NCBI GenBank assembly: GCA_963790505.1
Contig: CAWBOT010000004.1
Span: forward strand, 1,488,001 to 1,552,000
DNA: 64,000 bases
Origin: Acidisarcina sp963790505
Lineage (GTDB): Bacteria; Acidobacteriota; Terriglobia; Terriglobales; Acidobacteriaceae
Reading direction: 5' to 3'
The translations under genes and the position numbers were made by a program. This document shows, piece by piece, positions 41,924-50,399 of the stretch. The number at the start of each line of letters is the position of its first letter. The stretch's first letter is position 1. The notes below the pieces were generated by a model. The model did no database searches, was not told where the DNA came from, and saw only the letters and a list, made by a program, of their open reading frames with translations.

Positions 41924-42633
41924 GCCTCCCTCAGGCGGCGCAGCACCGAAGCCGCATTGAGCGCGCCCTCCGGCGTCTCCTCATGCTTGAAGTAGATAAA
42001 GACCTCGGCGCCTCTTGCTTTTTCTCTCAGGTCTGCGACAAGTACATCCAACTCGACCGGAGAGTATTCGCTCTTCCGCAGCCTGTAGCAGCGAAACGGA
42101 GCAGTCGCGACGTCAGGAGACTTCAGCTCATCGCTTTCGGCGACGCAAAGCGCTGCATGATGTCGCTGTAAAGCGGCGTAGGTCTCCTCGCCGAACCAGG
42201 ATTCGTGGCGAAACTCGAACGCGGCCCTCACGCTCTCGGTCTTTGCCGCGGAGAGAAACTCGTCCAGCAATCCGGCGTCTGCCTTGAAGTTCGGCGGCAG
42301 CTGGAATAGCACCACTCCCAATTGCCCGGCGCGCAGCATCGGATTGAGCGAAGCGTAGAAGGCTGCAACAGTCTCGGCGCAGTTCTTCAGCCGGGCGAAG
42401 TGGGTGATCCGCTGCGGGGCCTTGAAGGAAAATGCGAAGTCCGCTCCAGCTGCGGCCAACCAGCCAGTCACCATGGATTCCGAAGGGAGCTGACGAAAGG
42501 TGAAGTTGATTTCGACCGAGTTGAGTTGCGTCGCGTAGTACTCCAGAAACTTCTTCGCTGGCAATTTTGGCGGATAGAAATCGGGCTTCCAGCTTGCGTA
42601 TGCCCAGCCCGAGGTCCCGATATGAATGGCCAT
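41920..42633 (-). CDS. DUF72-family protein (YecE-like)
   Basis: 237 residues: HIGTSGWAYASWKPDFYP at the N-terminus and LNSVEINFTFRQLPS, FSFKAPQRITH, FQLPPNFKAD and FEFRHESWF are diagnostic of DUF72 (TIM-barrel of unknown catalytic role). Start ATG 42633. Operon with yheT, the pair being transcribed away from the secreted-protein gene at 42885. Confidence 0.92.
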   Translation of the reverse strand: MAIHIGTSGWAYASWKPDFYPPKLPAKKFLEYYATQLNSVEINFTFRQLPSESMVTGWLAAAGADFAFSFKAPQRITHFARLKNCAETVAAFYASLNPMLRAGQLGVVLFQLPPNFKADAGLLDEFLSAAKTESVRAAFEFRHESWFGEETYAALQRHHAALCVAESDELKSPDVATAPFRCYRLRKSEYSPVELDVLVADLREKARGAEVFIYFKHEETPEGALNAASVLRRLREA

Positions 42634-42884
42634 GGATTGAAGTTTATCGTGATGCAGGCTTTCTCCCGGTCACGAGGCCAATTTTCTGACGCGGCCCCGA
42701 TTTTCCTTGATATCCATCAGGAATCTCCGCCACCATTGCCTGCACGACCAGGAAAGCCTTCTGTAAGGGCGTGAAGTAACTCGCTCATTCACTCCTACGG
42801 TCTGTTACGGCAACATCGTGCTTCGGAGCTTGAGCCGTGGACGCTCGAACTGGAATCGCCGAATTTTGATAAGGAGAAATGCTC

Positions 42885-45164
42885 ATGAAGCTCGGCAAGT
42901 TGCTACTCCCTTTCCTGACGTCGCTTCTCGTTCTTCCTGCTGTGTCGCAGAATCTAGCCCCCAACCCCGCCGCCTCTGCGCCGACCGCCGTGCCACCCTT
43001 GGTTCCATACTCCGGCGTGGTCGGGGCTGTCGCGGGCCAGTCTACCAATGCCAGCGTTACGTTTCTGATTTATAGGGAGGAACAAGGTGGCGACCCGCTC
43101 TTCTCCGAGACGCAATCCGTCGCCGTCGATGTAACTGGGCGCTTCAAAACGCAGATAGGGGCAACCCTGACGAACGGTCTTCCGATCGATCTCTTTGCGA
43201 GTGGCGAGGCCCGCTGGCTCGCAGTCCAGATTGCGGGAGAACCGGCCCAACCGCGCGTCCTGCTGGCTAGCGTGCCGTATGCCTTGAAGGCCGCAGATGC
43301 CGCGACCCTTGGCGGACTACCCGCTTCGGCCTATGCTCTCGCCGGAACCAAAAGCTTCGCCACGGCAGCTTTGACACCCGAGGTGACCTCCACCACGGGC
43401 ACCGCCGTCACCACGCTCGGCGGATTCTCCGGCTATCTTCCCGTCTTCAACAGCTCCTCATCGATTGTCAATTCAACGATCTTCCAGAACTCGAACGGCG
43501 TCGGCATCAACGGATTCCCTTACGCCGCGCTCGATGTCACGGGCCGCACTATCTTCCGCGGCACCATGGTCGTCTCCCGCGCCGGCAATGCCACGGCGAC
43601 TGCCGGATACGGCTCGGTTCCGCTGCAATTCTTCGCCAACGGCTGGAACAGCACCATCAACGGCCCCGTTCAACCAGTGATGCAGTGGCAGGCCGAGGCT
43701 ACGGGCAACAACACCGCTGCACCGGGTGCGACCCTCAACCTGCTCTACAACAACGGCACCGTCCTGAACGCCGTTGAGACCGGGCTTTACTTCAACGCGA
43801 ACGGAACCATCCACTTTGCCCCCGGCCAGACCTTCCCCGGAGGCGGTGGTGGAGGCGGCGGAACTATCACCGGAGTCACCGCAGGAACCGCGCTCACCGG
43901 CGGTGGCACCTCCGGCAATGTCACCCTCAACGTGGACACCACCAAGGTAGCTCTGCTGACAGAGGCAAATAAATTTAGCGGCGACAACATCTTCTCCGGC
44001 ACGCAGATCTTCAGCCAGCTGGGTGTGGGAACAGCAACGCCGCGGTCAATTGTTGAGCTTGCGGCAAACGCATCCAGCGCACTTGGCCCTGCCCTCACGC
44101 TGACCAACACAGCTGGCGGCGAGGGGGCGTCTGCATCTATCGACTTCAATACCTACTATCACCCTGGAGTGCCCTACACCAGCCCAACAGCCCGCATCGC
44201 GGCGGTTGACGACAACGACTTTGGCAATAGCCTTCAATTTTCTTCCCAGAAAGATGGCGTAATAAATCTCATGCAGCTGAACATGTTGCTTCCCTCGACG
44301 GGAGGAGTGATCGCCTACGGCCAGCCTGAAACCTTATACGCACTTGAGGGCATTGCCGCGACAGGCGAAAATGGCTATGGAGAAGTCGGTGTGTACGGCG
44401 TAGGCGGTGACGGCATTAATACAGGGAATGGCGGGCCCGGCGCATTTTTCATCGGCGGCGCAGCCAGCGGCACTTCCGGCCATAGCTCAATACCAGTGGG
44501 TGGCACGGGAGCCGTTTTTCAGGGGGGCACCGCACCAAATAGCGTTGGTGGTGACGGTATCTACGTTACTGCAGGAACTGGCGTGTATCTATCCGGCAAC
44601 GGATTCGCCGGCTACATCGTCGGTGATGTCCGTGTGACCGGGACAATGTCCGCCGCGACCAAAGATTTCAGGATCGATCACCCCCTCGATCCAGCGAACA
44701 AGTATTTGGTCCACTCCTCCGTTGAATCGTCAGAGATGGTCAATATCTATTCTGGCAACGTTGTCACCGATGAACTGGGCCTCGCAACCGTTCAACTCCC
44801 GGATTGGTTCGAAGCTGAAAACGGAGATTTCCGCTATCAGCTCACCACCATCGGCCGCCAGGCCCAGGCATGGATCGCCGAAGAGGTTGGTCACGGCCAG
44901 TTCAAGATCGCGACGAATGCCACACGCGTCAAAGTCTCCTGGCAAATCACAGCCGTCCGCCAGGATGCCTATGCCAAGGCCAATCCGCTGGTCGTCGAGC
45001 CGCCAAAGCCGGCGGGTGAACGTGGCTTCTATCAAAACCCCGAACTTTTTGGCCAACCTGCCGAGAAACAAACCGAATGGGGCCGCCACCCGCAGCAGAT
45101 GCAACGCCTAAAGGAGGCACGCGACAAGCAAACCCTCAAGGCCGAAAACGCGATAACCAGGTGA
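42885..45164 (+). CDS. Large secreted repeat-type protein
   Basis: 759 residues from the ATG at 42885, eight bases after AAGGAG; the upstream ATG at 42879 is too close to it. Signal peptide MKLGKLLLPFLTSLLVLPAVS. Residues ~40-150 contain the acidobacterial DVTGRF, DLFASGEARWLAVQ, RVLLASVPYALKAADA block. A polyglycine run (PGGGGGGGG, nt ~43840) leads into ITGVTAGTALTGGGTSG and GVGTATP beta segments, resembling tail-fibre/adhesin beta-helices. The end is DYGR-free, with basic ERGFYQNPELF and QPAEKQTEW. Likely cell-surface adhesion or carbohydrate-binding; no enzymatic motif seen. Confidence 0.75.
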   Translation: MKLGKLLLPFLTSLLVLPAVSQNLAPNPAASAPTAVPPLVPYSGVVGAVAGQSTNASVTFLIYREEQGGDPLFSETQSVAVDVTGRFKTQIGATLTNGLPIDLFASGEARWLAVQIAGEPAQPRVLLASVPYALKAADAATLGGLPASAYALAGTKSFATAALTPEVTSTTGTAVTTLGGFSGYLPVFNSSSSIVNSTIFQNSNGVGINGFPYAALDVTGRTIFRGTMVVSRAGNATATAGYGSVPLQFFANGWNSTINGPVQPVMQWQAEATGNNTAAPGATLNLLYNNGTVLNAVETGLYFNANGTIHFAPGQTFPGGGGGGGGTITGVTAGTALTGGGTSGNVTLNVDTTKVALLTEANKFSGDNIFSGTQIFSQLGVGTATPRSIVELAANASSALGPALTLTNTAGGEGASASIDFNTYYHPGVPYTSPTARIAAVDDNDFGNSLQFSSQKDGVINLMQLNMLLPSTGGVIAYGQPETLYALEGIAATGENGYGEVGVYGVGGDGINTGNGGPGAFFIGGAASGTSGHSSIPVGGTGAVFQGGTAPNSVGGDGIYVTAGTGVYLSGNGFAGYIVGDVRVTGTMSAATKDFRIDHPLDPANKYLVHSSVESSEMVNIYSGNVVTDELGLATVQLPDWFEAENGDFRYQLTTIGRQAQAWIAEEVGHGQFKIATNATRVKVSWQITAVRQDAYAKANPLVVEPPKPAGERGFYQNPELFGQPAEKQTEWGRHPQQMQRLKEARDKQTLKAENAITR

Positions 45165-45276
45165 GGAGGCGATGAGGAGTGTCAGAAAATCCGCCGATTC
45201 GCGGGGCGACCATCACGAAACCGTTTAGATTGCTGCAGCCAGCCGCAATTCGCTCTTGCCATCGGTAGAATTCGTT

Positions 45277-46701
45277 ATGGCCTCGCGACGCAAGCTGGTG
45301 GAGTCGGACGCGGCTCCGGTTCCGCACACAACTTTGCCCACAATTTGCGTTGTCACTGGGGACGTCGAGTTTCTCGATGAACTGATCCCCGAGGTCGTGC
45401 CCTGGTTTCAGATAGTCATTCGCGAAGACTATGTGGACCTGGTCCGCTGGACACGCGAGGCGCGGGTGGTGGCAGTCCTGCTGGACATCGATACCGATGG
45501 CCCAGAGGAGTATGGAGGGTTGCCAGTGCTCAATGAGCTTCGCCGGCTGAATAAAGAGCTGGTGCTGATTTCGTTGAGCCGGTCGCGCCGACGCTCGGTC
45601 GAGATTCAGGCACTGGATGCCGGCGCCGACGTCCATTTCCGCCGTCCGGTCGACATTGCGGAGCTGCGGCTGGCGCTGGCCGACACATTCAATCGCCGCA
45701 CCGAGGACGCCACTCGAGAAGAAATGAGACGGCAGGCGCTGGAGAGCAGCCGCTTTCAGGATTTCGTGGGCGCCAGCGAGCCGATGCGTCTGGTTTATGA
45801 CGCGGTCCAACAGGTGGCTGACAGCAACGTCAACGTGCTGATCCGGGGTGAGAGCGGCACCGGCAAAGAGCTCGCCGCCCGGGCAATCGTCGCGCTTGGC
45901 CGCCGGGCTAACAAGCCTTACATCCGGCTGAACTGTGCCGCGCTGCCGGAGAACCTGATCGAGTCAGAGCTCTTTGGCAGCGAACGCGGCGCCTTTACCG
46001 GAGCTACCGAGTCGCGCCCCGGCCAGATCGAACTGGCTGACGGCGGCACACTCTTTCTGGATGAAATCGCGACCCTGACTCTGCCCCTGCAGACCAAGCT
46101 GCTGCGGGTGCTGGAAGATCATCATGTTCAGCGACTCGGCGGCCGCGCCCCGCGTAAGGTGGATTTCCGGCTCCTCTGCGCAACCAATGAGCCATTGGAG
46201 GATATGGTCCGCACCGGGCGCTTTCGCGAGGACCTCTTCTACCGCATTCATGTGGTTCCGATCCAGCTGCCGGCATTGCGAGAACGAATCGGCGATATCC
46301 CGCTGCTCTGCGACTACTTCCTTCAGATCCACTGTGTTGCCAATGGGCTGCCGGTGAAGCGGCTGGACGCCGATGCTCTGTCCGCGCTGGAGGAGCACAA
46401 TTGGCCGGGCAACGTGAGGGAGCTCGAAAACCTGATTCAGCGGCTGGTAATTACCGTGCGGGGTGAAGATATTCGCGCCAGCAATCTGCCGCCGCGGCTC
46501 CTTGCCCACAGCGCGACAGTTCAGGAGGCGGCGCTGCTGCCCGCGGACGGGGCGGATTTCGACGCTGAGGTGGAGCGGCTCGAGGTTGCGCTGCTAACGG
46601 CGGCGCTTCGCCGGGTGCAGGGTAGCAAGGCGGCTGCCGCCCGTCTGCTGCGGCTCGACGGACAACGTATGAAGTATCTTTGCCGTAAGTATTCGCTATG
46701 A
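45277..46701 (+). CDS. Sigma-54-dependent transcriptional activator (NtrC-like)
   Basis: 474 residues from ATG 45277. N-terminal receiver-like domain (~20-135) lacks the acidic pair at the end of beta-1 (VVTGD), has a possible acceptor Asp in VLLDIDTDG, and Arg where the conserved Lys should be (FRRPVD), so phosphorylation may not operate. AAA+ domain: GESGTGKE (Walker A), SERGAFTGATE (sigma-54 contact loop GAFTGA), GGTLFLDEI (Walker B), REDLFYRIHV (arginine finger). C-terminal Fis-type HTH (LLTAALRRVQGSKAAAARLLRL). It adjoins a sigma-54 promoter at 46846-46862, so it probably activates the repeat-peptide gene downstream. Confidence 0.92.
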   Translation: MASRRKLVESDAAPVPHTTLPTICVVTGDVEFLDELIPEVVPWFQIVIREDYVDLVRWTREARVVAVLLDIDTDGPEEYGGLPVLNELRRLNKELVLISLSRSRRRSVEIQALDAGADVHFRRPVDIAELRLALADTFNRRTEDATREEMRRQALESSRFQDFVGASEPMRLVYDAVQQVADSNVNVLIRGESGTGKELAARAIVALGRRANKPYIRLNCAALPENLIESELFGSERGAFTGATESRPGQIELADGGTLFLDEIATLTLPLQTKLLRVLEDHHVQRLGGRAPRKVDFRLLCATNEPLEDMVRTGRFREDLFYRIHVVPIQLPALRERIGDIPLLCDYFLQIHCVANGLPVKRLDADALSALEEHNWPGNVRELENLIQRLVITVRGEDIRASNLPPRLLAHSATVQEAALLPADGADFDAEVERLEVALLTAALRRVQGSKAAAARLLRLDGQRMKYLCRKYSL

Positions 46702-46845
46702 TGGCCACGATGGGTCATTTATTCACCGCCTAACGGGTTAATTTTTAACATGGTACATGGCGAAGGAATAGACTTTATCTTGGGGCCTCGGGGAGCGTGC
46801 TTTTATATTCAACAAGTTACGCAGAGCTTTAGCCGGCGGCTAAGT

Positions 46846-46862
46846 TTGGCACACGACATGCA
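46846..46862 (+). promoter_or_regulatory. Sigma-54 (-24/-12) promoter of the repeat-peptide gene
   Basis: TTGGCACACGACATGCA: GG at 46848-46849 and GC at 46860-46861 with exactly ten bases between, matching TGGCAC-N5-TTGCW with one mismatch in the -12 box (ATGC for TTGC). Start site expected near 46873, giving a ~42-base leader with GAGGA 9 bases before the ATG. The preceding gene encodes the cognate type of activator. Confidence 0.75.
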
Positions 46863-46914
46863 CTAGGGTTGTGCGCAGGACGGAATTCAAATCGACATTC
46901 GAGGAACAATCCCA

Positions 46915-47190
46915 ATGGCCGTCATCAAGAAATCGCTTGTGAACAGTGGTGTTTCCAGCAAGTCCACCAAGATCAATTCCGACAAGACGCTCGCCAGCTC
47001 GCCGGTAGCGGCGAATATGAAGCCCACCTCTGCGCACGTCAAGCCCACCTCCGCTCATGTGAAGCCGACCTCGGCCCATGTGAAGCCAACTTCCGCGCAT
47101 GTGAAGCCGACCTCGGCCCATGTCAAGCCCACGTCTGCTCACGTGAAGCCCACTTCGGCACACATCAAGCCGACAATGAAGAGGATCTAA
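46915..47190 (+). CDS. Heptapeptide-repeat precursor-like peptide (KPTSAHV)7
   Basis: 91 residues. Residues 1-35 (MAVIKKSLVNSGVSSKSTKI...) are polar, Ser/Lys-rich and without any hydrophobic signal, like a RiPP leader. From residue 36 to the end are seven consecutive KPTSAHV units (last is KPTSAHI) and KPTMKRI. Codons vary in all positions except the Lys codon, but the peptide does not (only one V to I), so the sequence is selected at peptide level. RBS GAGGA at 46901-46905. Own sigma-54 promoter upstream, a strong terminator 43 bases downstream. Neighbouring PqqD-like/M50/HlyD genes suggest a secreted or membrane-processed peptide. No modification enzyme is adjacent. Structural tail, metal binding via the His residues, or a toxin/signal are all open. 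Confidence 0.75.
   Translation: MAVIKKSLVNSGVSSKSTKINSDKTLASSPVAANMKPTSAHVKPTSAHVKPTSAHVKPTSAHVKPTSAHVKPTSAHVKPTSAHIKPTMKRI
47020..47175. repeat. Seven 21-base tandem repeats (plus a partial eighth)
   Basis: Direct repeats of 21 bases encoding KPTSAHV, running from 47020 to 47166, then AAGCCGACA to 47175. Units differ at third codon positions only (Pro CCC/CCG/CCA, Thr ACC/ACT/ACG/ACA, Ser TCT/TCC/TCG, Ala GCG/GCT/GCC/GCA, His CAC/CAT, Val GTC/GTG). No spacers, so not CRISPR. Confidence 0.92.
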
Positions 47191-47232
47191 TAAGAGCTGC
47201 TCCGGGCTTCGCGCTCGTAAGAAAGAGAATGG

Positions 47233-47258
47233 GGCGGCCGCTTCGGCGGCCGCCTTTT
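47233..47258 (+). terminator. Strong Rho-independent terminator with UUCG loop
   Basis: GGCGGCCGC (47233-47241), TTCG tetraloop, GCGGCCGCC (47246-47254), then TTTT. Nine GC pairs capped by the especially stable UUCG loop. Ends the repeat-peptide transcript between two convergent genes. Confidence 0.85.
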
Positions 47259-47298
47259 CGTGTCGGAAAGACAGTTAAGGTTTACCAGCAGGTTTCGT

Positions 47299-49449
47299 TT
47301 ACCAGATGTGGGCACGGACAATGTTGAGCAGCACCGTCACCAAGCGCTGGAAGATGCTGCGGCGCTCGCCAAATATTCTTGCTTGGCCGGAGAGTCCGAG
47401 CGGAAGGTCGCCGGCCGACGCAGGCAGCGTCATGCGCGCAGAATAGAAGGTGGGCAGTACGACGCCTTTGTAATCCTGCTTAGTGATCAGGCCGGGAGGC
47501 AATTTCGCGGCCTCGCCCTGCATCGGCAGGAGCGTCATACGGATCACCGAAAAGCGACCCGGCGGAGCGAGGGCCACTTCAGCGCCAGGTGAAATACGAT
47601 CGAGCGCGGTTGCGGGGACGAAGACACTCACAGAGCGTGGCCCGTCATCAGCTATCGTGATTAATGTCTCTCCGGAGGCCACGTCCTGGTGGAGCAGTGC
47701 CGAGGGGTCGCGAGTCATCACGATTCCGTCGGCGGGTGCGACTACGGTGAGGGAAGACTGCGCCTCGCGGGCAAGTCCAGCGGAGCGCGAGGCAGCGCCC
47801 TCTTCGGCGGCAGCCGTGCCCACACTCTGGCCGCGCATTTCGGCGTCGAAGGCATCAAAGTGCGCGCTTCCGGTCTCCGCTGCAGCGCTCGAACGCATTG
47901 AAGCTGCGTCCATACTGGCTATGACGAGTAGAGGCTGTCCGGTGCGCACCACTTGCCCCTCCTGGACAAAAACACTGTCTACGGTGCCATCGATCGAAGC
48001 ATGAAGGGTGGCCGAACGGCCTGGCTGGATGACGAACCAAGCGTCTTCGCGATCTCGCCAGAATGGGACAAACAGCAGGGCTAACACCATCGCAATTGCG
48101 ACTCCGTGCAAGGGGCGCCAGCGAAATCCCGAGCCGAGGCCGCTGCTCCACACCTTGGAAGCCAATTCGCGCAACGAGCGAAGCCGCGACTTAAACATGA
48201 TGAAGGCCAGCACTCCGGCGGGGATGAGGGCAAACTCTGCGAGCCAGTGCGAAGCGACGTTATAGGTGAAGTGGATGAAGGTGAAGAGCAACAGATAGCT
48301 GTAGGCGCCCGAGGCGAGCGCATAGAGAACGAAAAGCGGCGTGCGCCGCCGAGGGATTGAGATCACCTCTACAGGCAGGCGGAGGATGTGTTGCTGGAAC
48401 CACCCAGTGACAAAGGAGGTCGAACGCTCCTTCAGGTCCGGTATCCCGATCGCTTCAGTGAGGAAGTAGTAGCCGTCGATTTTCAAAAGGGGGTTAATGT
48501 TCATGACGACGACCGCGACGCCGGTCAGCAAAATGACCTTGTACGTGAGCTCGTGGAGCCATTGTCCCGGAGGGGTGTTGAGCCAGATCATGACTGCGAA
48601 GCCGCAGACAACCAGCTCGATCCAGATGCCGGCGATGATCGTCGCCAGTCGCTGGACTTTGGTCGCCGAAACCCATGTCTCGGTCACATCGACATAGAAA
48701 CAGGGTACCAGGTACATGAACAGCAGGCCCATGCTGTGTACCTCGCCTCCGTAGTGCTTGCAGGTGAGGCCGTGTGCGCTTTCATGGATAAATCCCAAGA
48801 CAAACAGAAGCACCCAAAACTGCACGATGTCCGCAAAGGTCTTGTGAGTGAAGTTATAGAACTCCGGAATGTCGGGGCCGATCACATTCCATTTGGCGAT
48901 GAAAAACAGCCCCTCGAAGCAGAACAGCAGGACGACGGCAAGTACGCACCAATTGCTATAGACAAAGCGGCCGACCCGACCGTCGAGCCAGGTGAGATAA
49001 CGGTCGGGGTCCCAGGCGGAGAAGCTGATATTAGCGACATTGAGCCGCGAAGTCCCGTGAGCGCGGCGGCTGCGTTGGGCCATCAGCTTTTCGCTGAGCG
49101 CCAGGTTTTTCTCCTGCGGCGTTTTGTACCAGAGCCCGACTTCGTCAAGGTTGCCGACGAAGATGCGGATATCGTCGGTAGTGAACTCCGCTCCGGTCTC
49201 CTCGTTGTAGAGGGCAGCGATCTCTTCATACGACCGAATGCCGTCGAACAACTCCGCGAGACGCCATTGTCCGGGTGGGAAACGAAAATAGTTGGACCCT
49301 TCGCGCTGTAGGACGCCAATGATGGGCTCGCCGTCGAGAGTATCCTCGCGGACAATCAGTTCGGGATCGAGGTACGGCGGCCGTTCGCGGGCATAGCGGG
49401 CCTTGGGAATCTCAGGAAGCGCCGCGTTCAAAGCTTCGCTGAGGTTCAT
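47299..49449 (-). CDS. PqqD-like + M50 site-2 protease + HlyD fusion protein
   Basis: 716 residues. N-terminal ~110 residues: a PqqD/RRE-like winged helix (LQREGSNYFRFPPGQWRLAELFDGIRSYEEIAAL) that in RiPP systems binds leader peptides. Then 8 or so membrane helices with the metalloprotease site HESAH (H222, E223, H226) and the second motif NINPLLKIDG (D324), as in site-2 proteases. Residues about 480-600 are a HlyD-type biotinyl-lipoyl hybrid (ATLHASIDGTVDSVFVQEGQVVRTGQPLLVI) and a further VVAPADGIVM half-motif. Last gene of a coupled operon: its ATG overlaps the upstream stop by four bases. It is convergent with the KPTSAHV gene. No ABC ATPase in the cluster. Confidence 0.88.
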   Translation of the reverse strand: MNLSEALNAALPEIPKARYARERPPYLDPELIVREDTLDGEPIIGVLQREGSNYFRFPPGQWRLAELFDGIRSYEEIAALYNEETGAEFTTDDIRIFVGNLDEVGLWYKTPQEKNLALSEKLMAQRSRRAHGTSRLNVANISFSAWDPDRYLTWLDGRVGRFVYSNWCVLAVVLLFCFEGLFFIAKWNVIGPDIPEFYNFTHKTFADIVQFWVLLFVLGFIHESAHGLTCKHYGGEVHSMGLLFMYLVPCFYVDVTETWVSATKVQRLATIIAGIWIELVVCGFAVMIWLNTPPGQWLHELTYKVILLTGVAVVVMNINPLLKIDGYYFLTEAIGIPDLKERSTSFVTGWFQQHILRLPVEVISIPRRRTPLFVLYALASGAYSYLLLFTFIHFTYNVASHWLAEFALIPAGVLAFIMFKSRLRSLRELASKVWSSGLGSGFRWRPLHGVAIAMVLALLFVPFWRDREDAWFVIQPGRSATLHASIDGTVDSVFVQEGQVVRTGQPLLVIASMDAASMRSSAAAETGSAHFDAFDAEMRGQSVGTAAAEEGAASRSAGLAREAQSSLTVVAPADGIVMTRDPSALLHQDVASGETLITIADDGPRSVSVFVPATALDRISPGAEVALAPPGRFSVIRMTLLPMQGEAAKLPPGLITKQDYKGVVLPTFYSARMTLPASAGDLPLGLSGQARIFGERRSIFQRLVTVLLNIVRAHIW

Positions 49450-50399
49450 GGCGCGAGCCGCACCTGCATCGACATGCCGGGTTTGAGCAATGGCGACGGA
49501 CGGACGACCGCGGCGATGACCTGCACGCTGCCGCTGGCGGGGTCGACCACCGGGCTGACGCGAAGGATGCGAGCCGTCTGGCGGAGATTAGGGTAATCGG
49601 CGGTTGTGAGATCCAGCGTAGTTCCCGATGAGAACGCCGCCATCGCGGTCTCGGGCACAGTGAAGAGCACTCGCAGCGGGCCCTCGGCCGTGATCCAGAA
49701 GAGCACGTCTCCCTTCTTGACCTCTTGGGCAAGACGAACGGAGCTGCGTCCTACCACTCCGTTAAAGGGAGCAACGAGGCGAGACTGCTCTAGCTGCAGA
49801 TTGGCGGTCCGCAGGTCAGCTTCGGCGGCGGCTTCGTCGGCGCGATAGCGTGCGACCTCATCGATGGTCTCGTCGAGTTTGTACTTCACATGCTCCCAGT
49901 CTTCCTGGCTGCGGATGTTGTCTTTGAGCATGATTTCCATTCGGCGAAGGTCGGCCTCTTCTGTCTTCTGTTCCGACTCCCACTCATGCACCTGGTCCTG
50001 GAGCGAGGCCACCTTGGCCTTCTGCGAATCGACAGCGGCGTGTAGTGCCCGATCGTCGAGCGACGCAAGCAGCTGGCCCCGCCGCACGCGGTCGCCGATC
50101 TGCACCGCAATTTGCGCCACGCGTCCGTCGCGTTCGACAGCGATGTCGGCCTGCTGCTCGGCGACGAGTGGGCCGGTGGTAGTAAACGCCTTTGGATCTG
50201 CGGGGAGAGCGGGAGAAGTGGATGTGGGAGCGACCAGAGGAGCAGCGGCGGAAGAAGTCGCTGGGTGCGCGGCGCTGGCCTGGACCGCAGGGTGTTCGTC
50301 ACAGCCTGCGAATGACAACAGTGCTATCGTGGGGGCGAGACTTCCGATCATTCGAGTCATTCGAATTATTGCTCGCGAGCGTTGAGAACTCATCGCCAT
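49446..50399 (-). CDS. HlyD/RND-type periplasmic adaptor lipoprotein
   Basis: 317 residues from ATG 50399. N-terminal signal with lipobox (TIALLSFAGC), Pro/Ala/Ser-rich linker, then the membrane-fusion-protein core: EQQADIAVERDGRVAQIAVQIGDRVRRGQLL, a long coiled hairpin (LHAAVDSQKAKVASLQDQVHEWESEQKTEEADLRRMEIML), VAPFNGVVGRSSVRLAQEVKKGD, and a C-terminal beta-barrel LRVSPVVDPASGSVQV. ATG of this gene shares a base with the stop of the upstream GAF gene (TGATG), so coupled. It should form part of a tripartite efflux or export assembly, but no RND pump or TolC is encoded nearby. Confidence 0.88.
   Translation of the reverse strand: MAMSSQRSRAIIRMTRMIGSLAPTIALLSFAGCDEHPAVQASAAHPATSSAAAPLVAPTSTSPALPADPKAFTTTGPLVAEQQADIAVERDGRVAQIAVQIGDRVRRGQLLASLDDRALHAAVDSQKAKVASLQDQVHEWESEQKTEEADLRRMEIMLKDNIRSQEDWEHVKYKLDETIDEVARYRADEAAAEADLRTANLQLEQSRLVAPFNGVVGRSSVRLAQEVKKGDVLFWITAEGPLRVLFTVPETAMAAFSSGTTLDLTTADYPNLRQTARILRVSPVVDPASGSVQVIAAVVRPSPLLKPGMSMQVRLAP

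Noticed and set aside
46840..47163. Minus-strand and other-frame open frames over the heptad repeats
   Set aside because: The 21-base periodicity keeps all frames open, yielding repetitive but composition-biased translations (LHMGRGRLHM, EADLGPCEAN). Only the plus frame has start, RBS, promoter and synonymous-only variation.
47020..47175. Tandem array as a CRISPR or minisatellite
   Set aside because: No spacers between the 21-base units, and codon-position-specific variation indicates coding selection.
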